NCBI GenBank assembly: GCA_031268125.1
Contig: JAIRXT010000280.1
Span: 1-8,203, forward strand
DNA: 8,203 nucleotides
Direction of reading: 5' to 3'
Source of the DNA: Treponema sp.
Lineage (GTDB): Bacteria > Spirochaetota > Spirochaetia > Treponematales > Breznakiellaceae
The position numbers and the translations under genes were made by a program. Every line of letters begins with the position of its first letter. Within the stretch, counting starts at the first letter, position 1. Positions 1-6,048 of the stretch are shown here, piece after piece. The notes under the pieces are model-generated. The model ran no database searches. It was not told where the DNA came from and was given only the letters and a program-made list of their open reading frames with translations.

Positions 1-1113
1 CTTAAAAAGAAAACCCCCCGGGAAGCGGTGCTGATTGCCCGGGCCTGCATCGAAGAATTTGCCGATTGGCTGCAAAAAATCGATGACGGCGATATTGTTG
101 ACCGGATTTCCGAATCATACCAGTCCATGCCTTTTGACATTTTGAAAAAAGCCGCAGCCTGTCCGCAGGTGAACATCAGGGACATCTACGATTATTGCAT
201 AACGGAAATGTCAAAGAAAAAATATTCGGGCCTTGATATGGCGGATTATTTCAACGACCTGCTTATGAAGCTGTCAAAAGATATAAACCCCGAAGCCTTC
301 ATTGAACTGCAATATCAGTTACTCGACAAGGTTCAGGACAAAAGCTCCTACGCGGCGGAGAAAATTCTCGACAGGATTATCGAATTTTACAACAGCCGCC
401 GCCAGTCCGCCAAGGCCCGGAAATGCGTGGAAGATAATATCCAGATAGAAAGTTTTCGTGAGCAGGTGGTTGAAAAAAGGATCAAACAAAAAAAATTTTC
501 CGAAGCAAAAAAACTCGTCCTTGATTATACCGGCAGGTCAGAGAACAAATACCATTCCGATATATGGGACGAATACCTTCTGCAGATTGCCCGGGCAGAG
601 AATGATATTCCCGCCATACGGAGCATTTCCTATTCGTTTATTAAAGACGGTTTTAAAAAGGAATATTACCGGATATATAAATCCGCCTTTAGCCCCGGCG
701 AATGGCCGGAGATGTTTGAAAAGCTTATCCGGCATTACGAAACCAAAAAAAGTTTTTTGGGCGATGATGCGGCGGATCTTTTGGCCTTTGAAGGGATGGC
801 GGAACGGCTGCTGGAGCATATCGGCAAAAACCTTTCCCTGGAAAGCCTGGAGGACTACTACACCGTCTTTGCCGCCGCCTTTCCGGAAAAGACCCTTGCC
901 CTTTTTCGGACGGTCCTGGATCGCTATGCGGAAAGCAATCTGGGCCGTACCAGTTACGAACATATCGCCAGGACCTTTGTAAGGATGAATAAAATACCCG
1001 GCGGCGAGGCAGCCGCGGCGGAAATAAAGGCCCAATACCTGGTTAAATACAAAAACCGGCGGGCCATGGTGGAAATACTGGGCGGGAATCAGCGTAGGGC
1101 CCGCCGGCCTTGA
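1..1113 (+). CDS. C-terminal part of a large helical protein, possibly SWIM zinc-finger family (5' end outside window)
   Basis: The frame is open from the first base and ends at TGA 1111-1113, so at least 370 residues of a longer protein are present. The GTG at 28 has no clear Shine-Dalgarno sequence and is unlikely to be the real start. The visible part is soluble and predicted almost wholly helical, rich in Lys, Glu, Tyr and Ala, with alternating short helices that look like TPR/HEAT-like repeats (for example around nt 300-560 and 840-1050). There is no signal peptide, membrane segment or catalytic motif in it. The tail, with a YKNRRAMVEIL segment, resembles the C-terminal end of bacterial SWIM zinc-finger proteins. 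That assignment is from memory, and the diagnostic CxCx(n)CxH motif would lie upstream of the window. Its base composition is visibly more AT-rich (AAA, GAA, ATA codons) than the genes that follow. It could equally be an unrelated repeat scaffold. That it is coding is fairly certain; the family is not. Confidence 0.6.
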   Translation, partial: LKKKTPREAVLIARACIEEFADWLQKIDDGDIVDRISESYQSMPFDILKKAAACPQVNIRDIYDYCITEMSKKKYSGLDMADYFNDLLMKLSKDINPEAFIELQYQLLDKVQDKSSYAAEKILDRIIEFYNSRRQSAKARKCVEDNIQIESFREQVVEKRIKQKKFSEAKKLVLDYTGRSENKYHSDIWDEYLLQIARAENDIPAIRSISYSFIKDGFKKEYYRIYKSAFSPGEWPEMFEKLIRHYETKKSFLGDDAADLLAFEGMAERLLEHIGKNLSLESLEDYYTVFAAAFPEKTLALFRTVLDRYAESNLGRTSYEHIARTFVRMNKIPGGEAAAAEIKAQYLVKYKNRRAMVEILGGNQRRARRP

Positions 1114-1138
1114 CCCCTCCCTGCCGGTGGGGCATACT
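1110..1138 (+). promoter_or_regulatory. Sigma70-type promoter of the thrS T-box transcript
   Basis: A -35 box TTGACC (1110-1115; 5 of 6 consensus) is followed after exactly 17 bases by CATACT (1133-1138; 4 of 6). The -35 overlaps the stop codon of the preceding gene. Transcription would start near 1145, just before the first strand of T-box Stem I (1154). This fits an independent T-box-thrS transcript. The position relative to the riboswitch supports the call more than the hexamers alone do. Confidence 0.6.
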
Positions 1139-1144
1139 GGGGCC

Positions 1145-1425
1145 AAGGCTTAAGGGAGACAAGTAGGCGTCAGCGCCGGAGCCAGAGAGACCGTGTCGCA
1201 GGCTGGAAGCGCGGTTCTCCGGAAGCGCCGAAAACCACTCCCCGGGGAGGCTCCCCGGCCGCCTGGGGGAACGCTACAGCGGCAAGGCCGCTACGGCAAG
1301 TATCCCGGGCCGTGAATCCGCGTAAGGGATGATGAGGGCGCCCCCCGTCATGGGGCGGCGAATCGGGGTGGTACCGCGGGCGGCTTGTGCTGTTCGTCCC
1401 CTTACCATGTAGAGAGAGGTACCCC
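1145..1425 (+). promoter_or_regulatory. T-box riboswitch (tRNA-Thr sensing leader) of thrS
   Basis: This is a textbook T-box leader. Stem I closes with GGGAG (1154-1158) pairing CTCCC (1238-1242). The specifier loop carries the S-turn elements AGTA (1162-1165) and GAA (1230-1232), bounded by GGCG (1166-1169) and CGCC (1226-1229). The specifier ACC (1234-1236), followed by A, is a threonine codon read by tRNA-Thr(GGU). The distal arm contains CCGGAG (1175-1180)/CTCCGG (1217-1222), the conserved AGAGAG element (1184-1189), and ACCGTG (1190-1195)/CGCGGT (1210-1215). Further hairpins are CGGGG/CCCCG (1243-1257), AGCGGC/GCCGCT (1278-1292) and CGCCCC/GGGGCG (1339-1357). The T-box itself, GGGTGGTACCGCG (1366-1378), matches the consensus at 13 of 14 positions. 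Its bulge TGGT (1369-1372) would pair with the ACCA end of uncharged tRNA. In the tRNA-bound form GGGG (1365-1368) pairs CCCC (1398-1401). No terminator U-tract follows, so translational control is inferred. Confidence 0.93.
1411..1425 (+). promoter_or_regulatory. thrS ribosome binding site, predicted to be sequestered by the T-box
   Basis: The purine run AGAGAGAGG (1411-1419) lies 6 bases before ATG 1426 and fixes this codon as the start of thrS. The bases GGTACC (1418-1423) overlap its 3' end and are an exact copy of the self-complementary GGTACC in the T-box (1370-1375), so the two can form six perfect base pairs. An alternative register pairs GGGGT (1365-1369) with ACCCC (1421-1425) and ACC (1373-1375) with GGT (1418-1420). 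Either would hide the ribosome site and the tRNA-binding bulge together. The repeat is seen directly; its regulatory role is inferred. Confidence 0.6.
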
Positions 1426-3306
1426 ATGTCCGGTTCAAATTCTCCAGACAGCGATCAATCTTCCGCCAAGGCCCCGTCCCGCGACGAGCGGCTTGCCCTT
1501 ATCCGCCATTCGGTAAGCCACATTATGGCCCAGGCGGTTACCCGGCTGTATCCGGGGACCAGGGTTGCCATCGGCCCTTCCATCGAAAACGGCTTCTACT
1601 ACGATTTTTCTATCCTCAAGACCGCGGACGGGAGGTCCCCCCTGACGGCGGAGGACCTGCCCCGCATCGAGGCGGAGATGAAGCGGATCATCGATTCCCG
1701 GCAGGACTTTGTACGGGTGGAACTGGGCCGGGAAGAGGCCCTGGCCCGTTTTGCCGGGGAGGAGTTTAAGACCGAGCTTATCAACGGCCTGCCCCCCGGC
1801 GAGACCATCACCGTCTACGAAAACCGCGCCGGTTCTACAGAAACCGGGGGGGCCGCAGAAACCGCCGCTTCCCCCGCTACGCCGCTCTGGGCCGACCTGT
1901 GCCGGGGCCCCCACGTGGGGAACAGCCGGGAGATCAACTCCGCCGCCTTTAAGCTGATGAACATCGCCGGGGCCTACTGGCGGGGGGACGAGAACCGGCC
2001 CATGCTTACCCGGATCTACGGCACCGCCTGGGAAACGCCTAAGGACCTGAAAACCTACCTGGCCTTTCTTGACGAGGTGGAAAAACGGGACCACCGCCGG
2101 GTGGGGAAGGAACTGGACCTCTACTCCGTCCACGAGGAGGCCGGAGCGGGGCTTATCTACTGGCACCCCAACGGGGGCCGTATGCGGGTGGCCGTCGAGG
2201 ATTTCTGGCGCCGGGAACATTACCGCAGCGGCTACGAGATTCTCTACACCCCCCACATCGGGAAAAGCTGGCTCTGGGAAACTTCCGGCCACCTGGGTTT
2301 TTACAAAAGCAACATGTACTCCCCCATGCAGATCGACAACCAGGACTACATTATTAAGCCCATGAACTGCCCCTTCCACATCATGGTCTACAAGGACAAG
2401 GGCCGCAGCTACCGGGACCTGCCCCTGCGCTGGGCGGAACTGGGCACCGTGTACCGCTACGAGCGCAGCGGCGTCCTCCACGGCCTTCTGCGGGTCCGGG
2501 GCTTTACCCAGGACGATGCCCACATCTTCTGCACCCCCGATCAGATCGAGGGGGAAATCCGGGAGGTCCTGCGTTTCAGCCTGCGGATCTGGAAGATCTT
2601 TGGTTTTAAGGACATTAAAGCCTACCTTGCCACCAAGCCCGCCGATTCCGTGGGGGAACCTGCCCGCTGGGGCCAGGCCCTGGAGAGCCTCCGCAAGGCC
2701 GTTACCGCCGAGGGGCTGGCCTATGAAATTGACGAAGGGGGGGGCGCCTTCTACGGCCCCAAAATCGACCTTAAAGTAAAGGACGCCCTGGGCCGGGAAT
2801 GGCAGATGACCACCATCCAGTTCGATTTTAACATGCCGGAACGGTTCGACATGACCTTTGTCGATGCCGACGGCCAGCACAAACGGCCCTACATGGTCCA
2901 CCGGGCCCTCCTGGGCAGCCTGGAGCGTTTCTTTGGTGTTTTGATTGAACACTTTGGCGGCGCCTTCCCCCCGTGGTTCGCCCCGGAACAGGCCGCCGTC
3001 ATCCCCGTGGCTGAGAGCTTTAACGGCTATGCGGAACAGGCGGCCGCGGAACTTAAAGCCAAATCCCGCGAAAGCGGGCACGACCTCCGGGTCAGCCTGG
3101 AACTATCCGGCGACCGGCTTAACGCGAAGATTCGCGGCTGCCAAACGCGTAAGATTCCCTACATGCTGGTGGTGGGCCAGCGGGAATCCGATGAAGGCAC
3201 TGTCGCTGTCCGCTGCCGTGACGGCAAGCAGATGCCCCCCATGAAAATAGCGGATTTTGCCGCGTATCTGGTACAAAAAGTGGAAACCCTGGACCTGGAA
3301 TTGTAA
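1426..3306 (+). CDS. thrS: Threonyl-tRNA synthetase, TGS-less
   Basis: This class II aminoacyl-tRNA synthetase charges tRNA-Thr with threonine in the cytosol. The 626-residue protein begins at ATG 1426 (SD AGAGAGAGG). An upstream in-frame GTG at 1387 lies inside the T-box and is rejected. The N-terminal TGS domain is missing: the editing-domain histidines are H28 and H32 (HSVSH), corresponding to E. coli H73/H77. The other editing residues, C159 and H163 (CRGPH), are present. A low-complexity Gly/Ala/Thr insert of about 22 residues lies just before them (about residues 133-155). The catalytic core has motif 2 (RYERSGVLHGLLRVRGFTQD), motif 3 (VHRALLGSLERFFGVLIEHF) and zinc ligands C315, H366 and H492. 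The spacing of these ligands is identical to E. coli C334/H385/H511. The C-terminal anticodon-binding domain starts near residue 525. It is preceded by its own T-box and promoter and followed by a hairpin, so it appears to be a single-gene unit. The identification is near certain. Confidence 0.98.
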   Translation: MSGSNSPDSDQSSAKAPSRDERLALIRHSVSHIMAQAVTRLYPGTRVAIGPSIENGFYYDFSILKTADGRSPLTAEDLPRIEAEMKRIIDSRQDFVRVELGREEALARFAGEEFKTELINGLPPGETITVYENRAGSTETGGAAETAASPATPLWADLCRGPHVGNSREINSAAFKLMNIAGAYWRGDENRPMLTRIYGTAWETPKDLKTYLAFLDEVEKRDHRRVGKELDLYSVHEEAGAGLIYWHPNGGRMRVAVEDFWRREHYRSGYEILYTPHIGKSWLWETSGHLGFYKSNMYSPMQIDNQDYIIKPMNCPFHIMVYKDKGRSYRDLPLRWAELGTVYRYERSGVLHGLLRVRGFTQDDAHIFCTPDQIEGEIREVLRFSLRIWKIFGFKDIKAYLATKPADSVGEPARWGQALESLRKAVTAEGLAYEIDEGGGAFYGPKIDLKVKDALGREWQMTTIQFDFNMPERFDMTFVDADGQHKRPYMVHRALLGSLERFFGVLIEHFGGAFPPWFAPEQAAVIPVAESFNGYAEQAAAELKAKSRESGHDLRVSLELSGDRLNAKIRGCQTRKIPYMLVVGQRESDEGTVAVRCRDGKQMPPMKIADFAAYLVQKVETLDLEL

Positions 3307-3314
3307 TCCTGAAT

Positions 3315-3357
3315 TTAATGGGGAAAGCGGCGAAAAGTCCGCTTTCTCCGTCATTAA
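3315..3357 (+). terminator. Hairpin after thrS, probable transcription terminator
   Basis: GGGGAAAGCGG (3320-3330) pairs with CCGCTTTCTCC (3339-3349) as an 11-bp stem with one G-U pair and an 8-base loop. The flanking TTAATG (3315-3320) and CATTAA (3352-3357) can extend it. It starts 9 bases after the thrS stop codon. There is no U-tract after the stem, so it may be an inefficient or factor-assisted terminator, or an RNA 3'-end stabiliser. Confidence 0.55.
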
Positions 3358-3375
3358 TCCTATCGCAAATAAAGG

Positions 3376-3390
3376 TTGTGCATTACACAA
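3376..3390. promoter_or_regulatory. 15-bp near-palindrome, possible operator
   Basis: TTGTGCATTACACAA has TTGTG and CACAA arms around a 5-base centre. Read as 7+1+7 it has one mismatch. It sits in the AT-rich spacer between thrS and the MBL-fold gene, about 150 bases before that gene. The size and symmetry suit a dimeric repressor, but no regulator is identifiable and chance occurrence is possible in AT-rich DNA. The remainder of the spacer (3391-3460) shows only A/T tracts. Confidence 0.2.
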
Positions 3391-3461
3391 AATTTAGTAT
3401 TCGCAGAAAATTTGCCACCGTAAAAAAAATTATTAAATGGTTTGGTTCTGAAATCCGACAA

Positions 3462-3489
3462 TTTGGAATCGCTTCACATTGTTTATAAT
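3462..3489 (+). promoter_or_regulatory. Candidate promoter of the MBL-fold hydrolase gene
   Basis: A perfect -10 hexamer TATAAT (3484-3489) has a weak -35, TTTGGA (3462-3467), 16 bases upstream. The predicted start near 3496 gives a 5' leader of about 47 bases. The whole spacer is AT-rich and other -10-like sequences (TATAGA, TAGAAT near 3503-3510) are present, so the exact site is uncertain. Confidence 0.35.
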
Positions 3490-3542
3490 TTGCATAGATT
3501 CATATAGAATTTCATGGAAAATATAGATATATTATTTAAGCC

Positions 3543-4436
3543 ATGATTCAACGAACAAGTGAAGGTCAGTGTATTGCACCGGCAGCCGTAAAGATGTCAT
3601 CTGAAGATTTTGGTACAATCGGGGAAACACGGTTGTATTGGCTTGGACAGGCAGGTTTTGTCCTGAATACCCGGGGGGTGGTGCTGCTATTGGACCCCCT
3701 GCTGATTACGCGGCCCGGAACGCCGAACACGAGTGAGACGGGGATGGAATTGTTCAATTCCTGGCCCATTGACGCGGCGGAAATTCCGCGGGCGGATGCC
3801 GTGTTGTATACCCATACCGACAACGATCACCTGGGCCCGGAAACGGCGAAGCTTCTTATGAAACTGGATCCTATTTTTATTGGAACCATGTACTGCAAAG
3901 AAAAGCTGACGGAATTGGGGGCTTCTCCGGTACGCTGCCTGTCCGGTGTGCCCCAGGCCGGTACGTCCTGGCGGGGAAAAAACGGCAACAGTTTTGATAT
4001 GGGAAGCGCTAAAATAGAACTTTTACCGGCGGACCACCCCTGGCAGATTTCGGACCCGGGGAAATACGGCCGGATCTTTGGTCCTGAAGATTGCTGCGGT
4101 TACAGAATTACTACCCAGGATGGAGTTTTTGTATTTCCCGGCGATACCCGGCTGATGAAACATCACCTGGATTTACGAAACATTACGGTGCTGGCTTTAG
4201 ATGTTTCCGCGGACCCCTATCACCTGGGTATTCAGGGGGCCACGGTACTGGCCAATCATTTAAAAGATGTACTCCTGGTCCCCTATCACTACGGCACCTT
4301 TAGGAGCAGCAGCAGCTCCCACGCCGGAGACCCGGAACTGGTTTTGGGGGGAATACAAGACGGTATCCGCAGGAGCCGCATCCTTGCCCCCGGCGAAGCC
4401 CTAATCCTGCGGGAAGGCAAAGAGCGAAGTTCCTGA
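3543..4436 (+). CDS. UlaG-like metallo-beta-lactamase-fold hydrolase
   Basis: The predicted protein has 297 residues and is soluble, with no signal peptide. The fold signature is clear: the N-terminal strand segment LYWLGQAGFVL near residue 30, then LLLDPLL, and the metal motif HTDNDH at residues 91-96. Further likely ligands follow: H165 in ADHPW, D201 in FPGDTR and H249 in VPYHYG. The order and spacing match the UlaG-like (L-ascorbate-6-phosphate lactonase-related, COG2220) branch of the superfamily. The canonical motif is HxHxDH; here the second histidine is Asp93, giving HxDxDH. Members of this branch hydrolyse lactones, phosphodiesters or other esters, so the substrate cannot be named. 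The ATG at 3543 lacks a convincing Shine-Dalgarno sequence. ATG 3594, 17 codons later and just before the conserved region, is an alternative start. The gene lies 76 bases before uxaB on the same strand, so a role in sugar-acid metabolism is possible but unproven. Confidence 0.88.
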   Translation: MIQRTSEGQCIAPAAVKMSSEDFGTIGETRLYWLGQAGFVLNTRGVVLLLDPLLITRPGTPNTSETGMELFNSWPIDAAEIPRADAVLYTHTDNDHLGPETAKLLMKLDPIFIGTMYCKEKLTELGASPVRCLSGVPQAGTSWRGKNGNSFDMGSAKIELLPADHPWQISDPGKYGRIFGPEDCCGYRITTQDGVFVFPGDTRLMKHHLDLRNITVLALDVSADPYHLGIQGATVLANHLKDVLLVPYHYGTFRSSSSSHAGDPELVLGGIQDGIRRSRILAPGEALILREGKERSS

Positions 4437-4475
4437 CAAAGTATTTCTGTTCAGTTTACCAGTAGAAATTTTATT

Positions 4476-4494
4476 AGAGTTGTAAACAATCTCT
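4476..4494. promoter_or_regulatory. Imperfect palindrome upstream of uxaB, possible operator
   Basis: The arms AGAG-TTGT and ACAA-CTCT flank a central AA, with one extra T in the right arm. A GTTTAC half-site at 4454-4459 is inverted relative to GTAAAC at 4482-4487. The site lies 18 bases before the uxaB start, within reach of the ribosome site and any local promoter. Uronate operons are usually controlled by GntR- or LacI-family repressors that bind such palindromes, but no regulator gene is in view. No convincing promoter hexamer pair was found in 4437-4512. Confidence 0.25.
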
Positions 4495-4512
4495 ATTAGT
4501 AAGGTTTTAAAA

Positions 4513-6048
4513 TTGAATATGAAAGCCATAGAGCAGACAACAAAAACTGTGGACCGGCCCGATCGCGTTCTCCAGTTTGGGGAAGGGAATTTTCTGCGGG
4601 GTTTTGCCGGCTGGCAAATCGATATTCTGAATGAAAAAACCGCATTTAACGGCAATGTGGTGGTAATCCAGCCCCGGAACCGGGAGGGATCCCAGGGGGC
4701 GTTGATCAATGCCCAGCGGGGCCTTTACACCACGGTTTTGCGGGGCCTGGCGGAAGGCCGCCCGGCGGAGGAATTCCGGCTCGTCCGGTCCTTCAGCCGG
4801 TGTATCAATCCCTATACCCAATTTGATGAGTACCTTGGCTGCGCGGAAAATCCTGAACTTCGCTTTGTACTTTCCAATACTACGGAGGCGGGGATTGCGT
4901 ACCGTGAAGGGGAAGGGCCGGAGGATCGGCCCCAGGTTTCGTTTCCCGGTAAAGTTACCGCCTTTCTCTACCGGCGTTACGAATACTTCCGGGGGGACCC
5001 CGCAAAGGCGCTGGTGTTTATTCCCTGCGAATTGATCGACAGGAACGGCGATACGCTGCGGCGCATCGTGGAACGCATCGCTTCCGAATGGAAGCTGGGG
5101 GAAGGTTTTCTGCGCTGGCTTGGGGCCTGCGTGTTCTGTAATACTCTGGTTGACCGCATTGTTTCGGGTTTCCCCAGGGAGGAGGCAGAGGCCCTGTGGG
5201 AGAAGCTGGGTTACCGGGACGAGCTTCTTACCGCGGGGGAACTTTTTTACCTTTGGGTGATCGAACCCCCCAAACCGGGCGTTCAGCCCTGGGATTACCG
5301 GAAGGAATTCCCCCTGGAGGAGGCGGGATTAAACGTTATCTGGACCGGTAATCTTGAATTTTACCGTACCCGGAAAGTCCGTATCCTCAACGGCGCCCAC
5401 AGTTCTACTGCATTAGCCGCTTACCTTTACGGCCTTGATACGGTAGATCAGTGTACCGCGGAACCGCCGGTATCCCGGTTTATGCGGCAGGCCCTTTTTG
5501 ATGAAATTATTCCGTCAATCGAACCGGGCGGTTCCGGAACGGCACATGAGGAACTTGTCCGTTTTGCGGAAGAAACCCTGGAACGTTTCGCCAATCCCTT
5601 TATCAAACATCAACTGCTTTCCATAAGCCTGAACAGCGTATCGAAATTTAAAGCCCGGGTACTCCCGTCGATTCTTTCCTATCTGAAAAAGTACGGCAAA
5701 GCCCCCGGCGCCCTATGCTGTTCCCTGGCGGCGCTCATCGTGTTTTACCGGGGCAATCCCGGCGGCGGCGGAATGGAAGGCCGCCGGGCGGGGGAACCCT
5801 ATCCCATAAAGGATGACCAGAATATCCTGCGGCGTTTCGCCGCCCTTTGGGCCGCCTTAGACGGTGTATCAGGTTCCCCCGCACTACTGGTCCACGAGGT
5901 ACTTTCCTGCCGGGACTGGTGGGGGGAAGACCTGAGCGCTTATCCGGCCGTTGAGGATGCGGTAACAATGGCCCTGGAGACGATTTTAAGGGACGGTATA
6001 GCCGCGGCCCTGGCGCAGGCCGGGGAACATACGGGAGTTTCCCGGTGA
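4513..6048 (+). CDS. uxaB: Tagaturonate reductase (altronate oxidoreductase), UxaB
   Basis: UxaB reduces D-tagaturonate to D-altronate with NADH, the second step of D-galacturonate catabolism. The 511-residue protein belongs to the long-chain mannitol dehydrogenase family and is slightly longer than E. coli UxaB (about 480). The N-terminal Rossmann domain opens with the motif QFGEGNFLRGF (residues 21-31), typical of UxaB. The segment NTLVDRIVSGFP is also characteristic. The C-terminal domain carries the family catalytic signature K288-x4-N293-x2-H296 (KVRILNGAH), with the same spacing as Lys, Asn and His in Pseudomonas mannitol dehydrogenase. The start is ambiguous. TTG 4513 is 8 bases after AAGG (4501-4504), while ATG 4519 would be 14 bases away; TTG is preferred on spacing, and the difference is two residues. 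The stop codon overlaps the uxaA start (GTGA, 6045-6048), indicating translational coupling. Confidence 0.93.
   Translation: MNMKAIEQTTKTVDRPDRVLQFGEGNFLRGFAGWQIDILNEKTAFNGNVVVIQPRNREGSQGALINAQRGLYTTVLRGLAEGRPAEEFRLVRSFSRCINPYTQFDEYLGCAENPELRFVLSNTTEAGIAYREGEGPEDRPQVSFPGKVTAFLYRRYEYFRGDPAKALVFIPCELIDRNGDTLRRIVERIASEWKLGEGFLRWLGACVFCNTLVDRIVSGFPREEAEALWEKLGYRDELLTAGELFYLWVIEPPKPGVQPWDYRKEFPLEEAGLNVIWTGNLEFYRTRKVRILNGAHSSTALAAYLYGLDTVDQCTAEPPVSRFMRQALFDEIIPSIEPGGSGTAHEELVRFAEETLERFANPFIKHQLLSISLNSVSKFKARVLPSILSYLKKYGKAPGALCCSLAALIVFYRGNPGGGGMEGRRAGEPYPIKDDQNILRRFAALWAALDGVSGSPALLVHEVLSCRDWWGEDLSAYPAVEDAVTMALETILRDGIAAALAQAGEHTGVSR

Noticed and set aside
1114..1132. CCCC/GGGG inverted repeat after the first gene as a terminator
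   Set aside because: The stem has only four pairs, the loop is 11 bases, no U-tract follows, and it falls in the spacer of the thrS promoter.
1242..1258. Perfect CCGGGGAG/CTCCCCGG palindrome as a separate repeat element
   Set aside because: It is best explained as a hairpin of the T-box leader between Stem I and the T-box core.
1387..1425. GTG at 1387 as an extended thrS start
   Set aside because: It lies inside the T-box antisequestrator stem, has no ribosome site and adds only 13 unconserved residues. ATG 1426 has a good Shine-Dalgarno sequence 6 bases away.
1170..1427. 85-codon minus-strand open frame across the T-box
   Set aside because: The region is explained by RNA structure; the frame is a by-product of GC-rich complementary stems.
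1429..1446. tRNA T-arm-like sequence (GGTTCAAATTC) at the start of thrS
   Set aside because: No matching D-arm, anticodon arm or acceptor stem surrounds it. It lies in codons of the ThrRS N-terminus and looks like coincidence.
1435..3081. Long minus-strand open frame (548 codons) opposite thrS
   Set aside because: It is the antisense shadow of a GC-rich, fully conserved thrS. Its translation is Gly/Pro/Val-rich with no recognisable motif.
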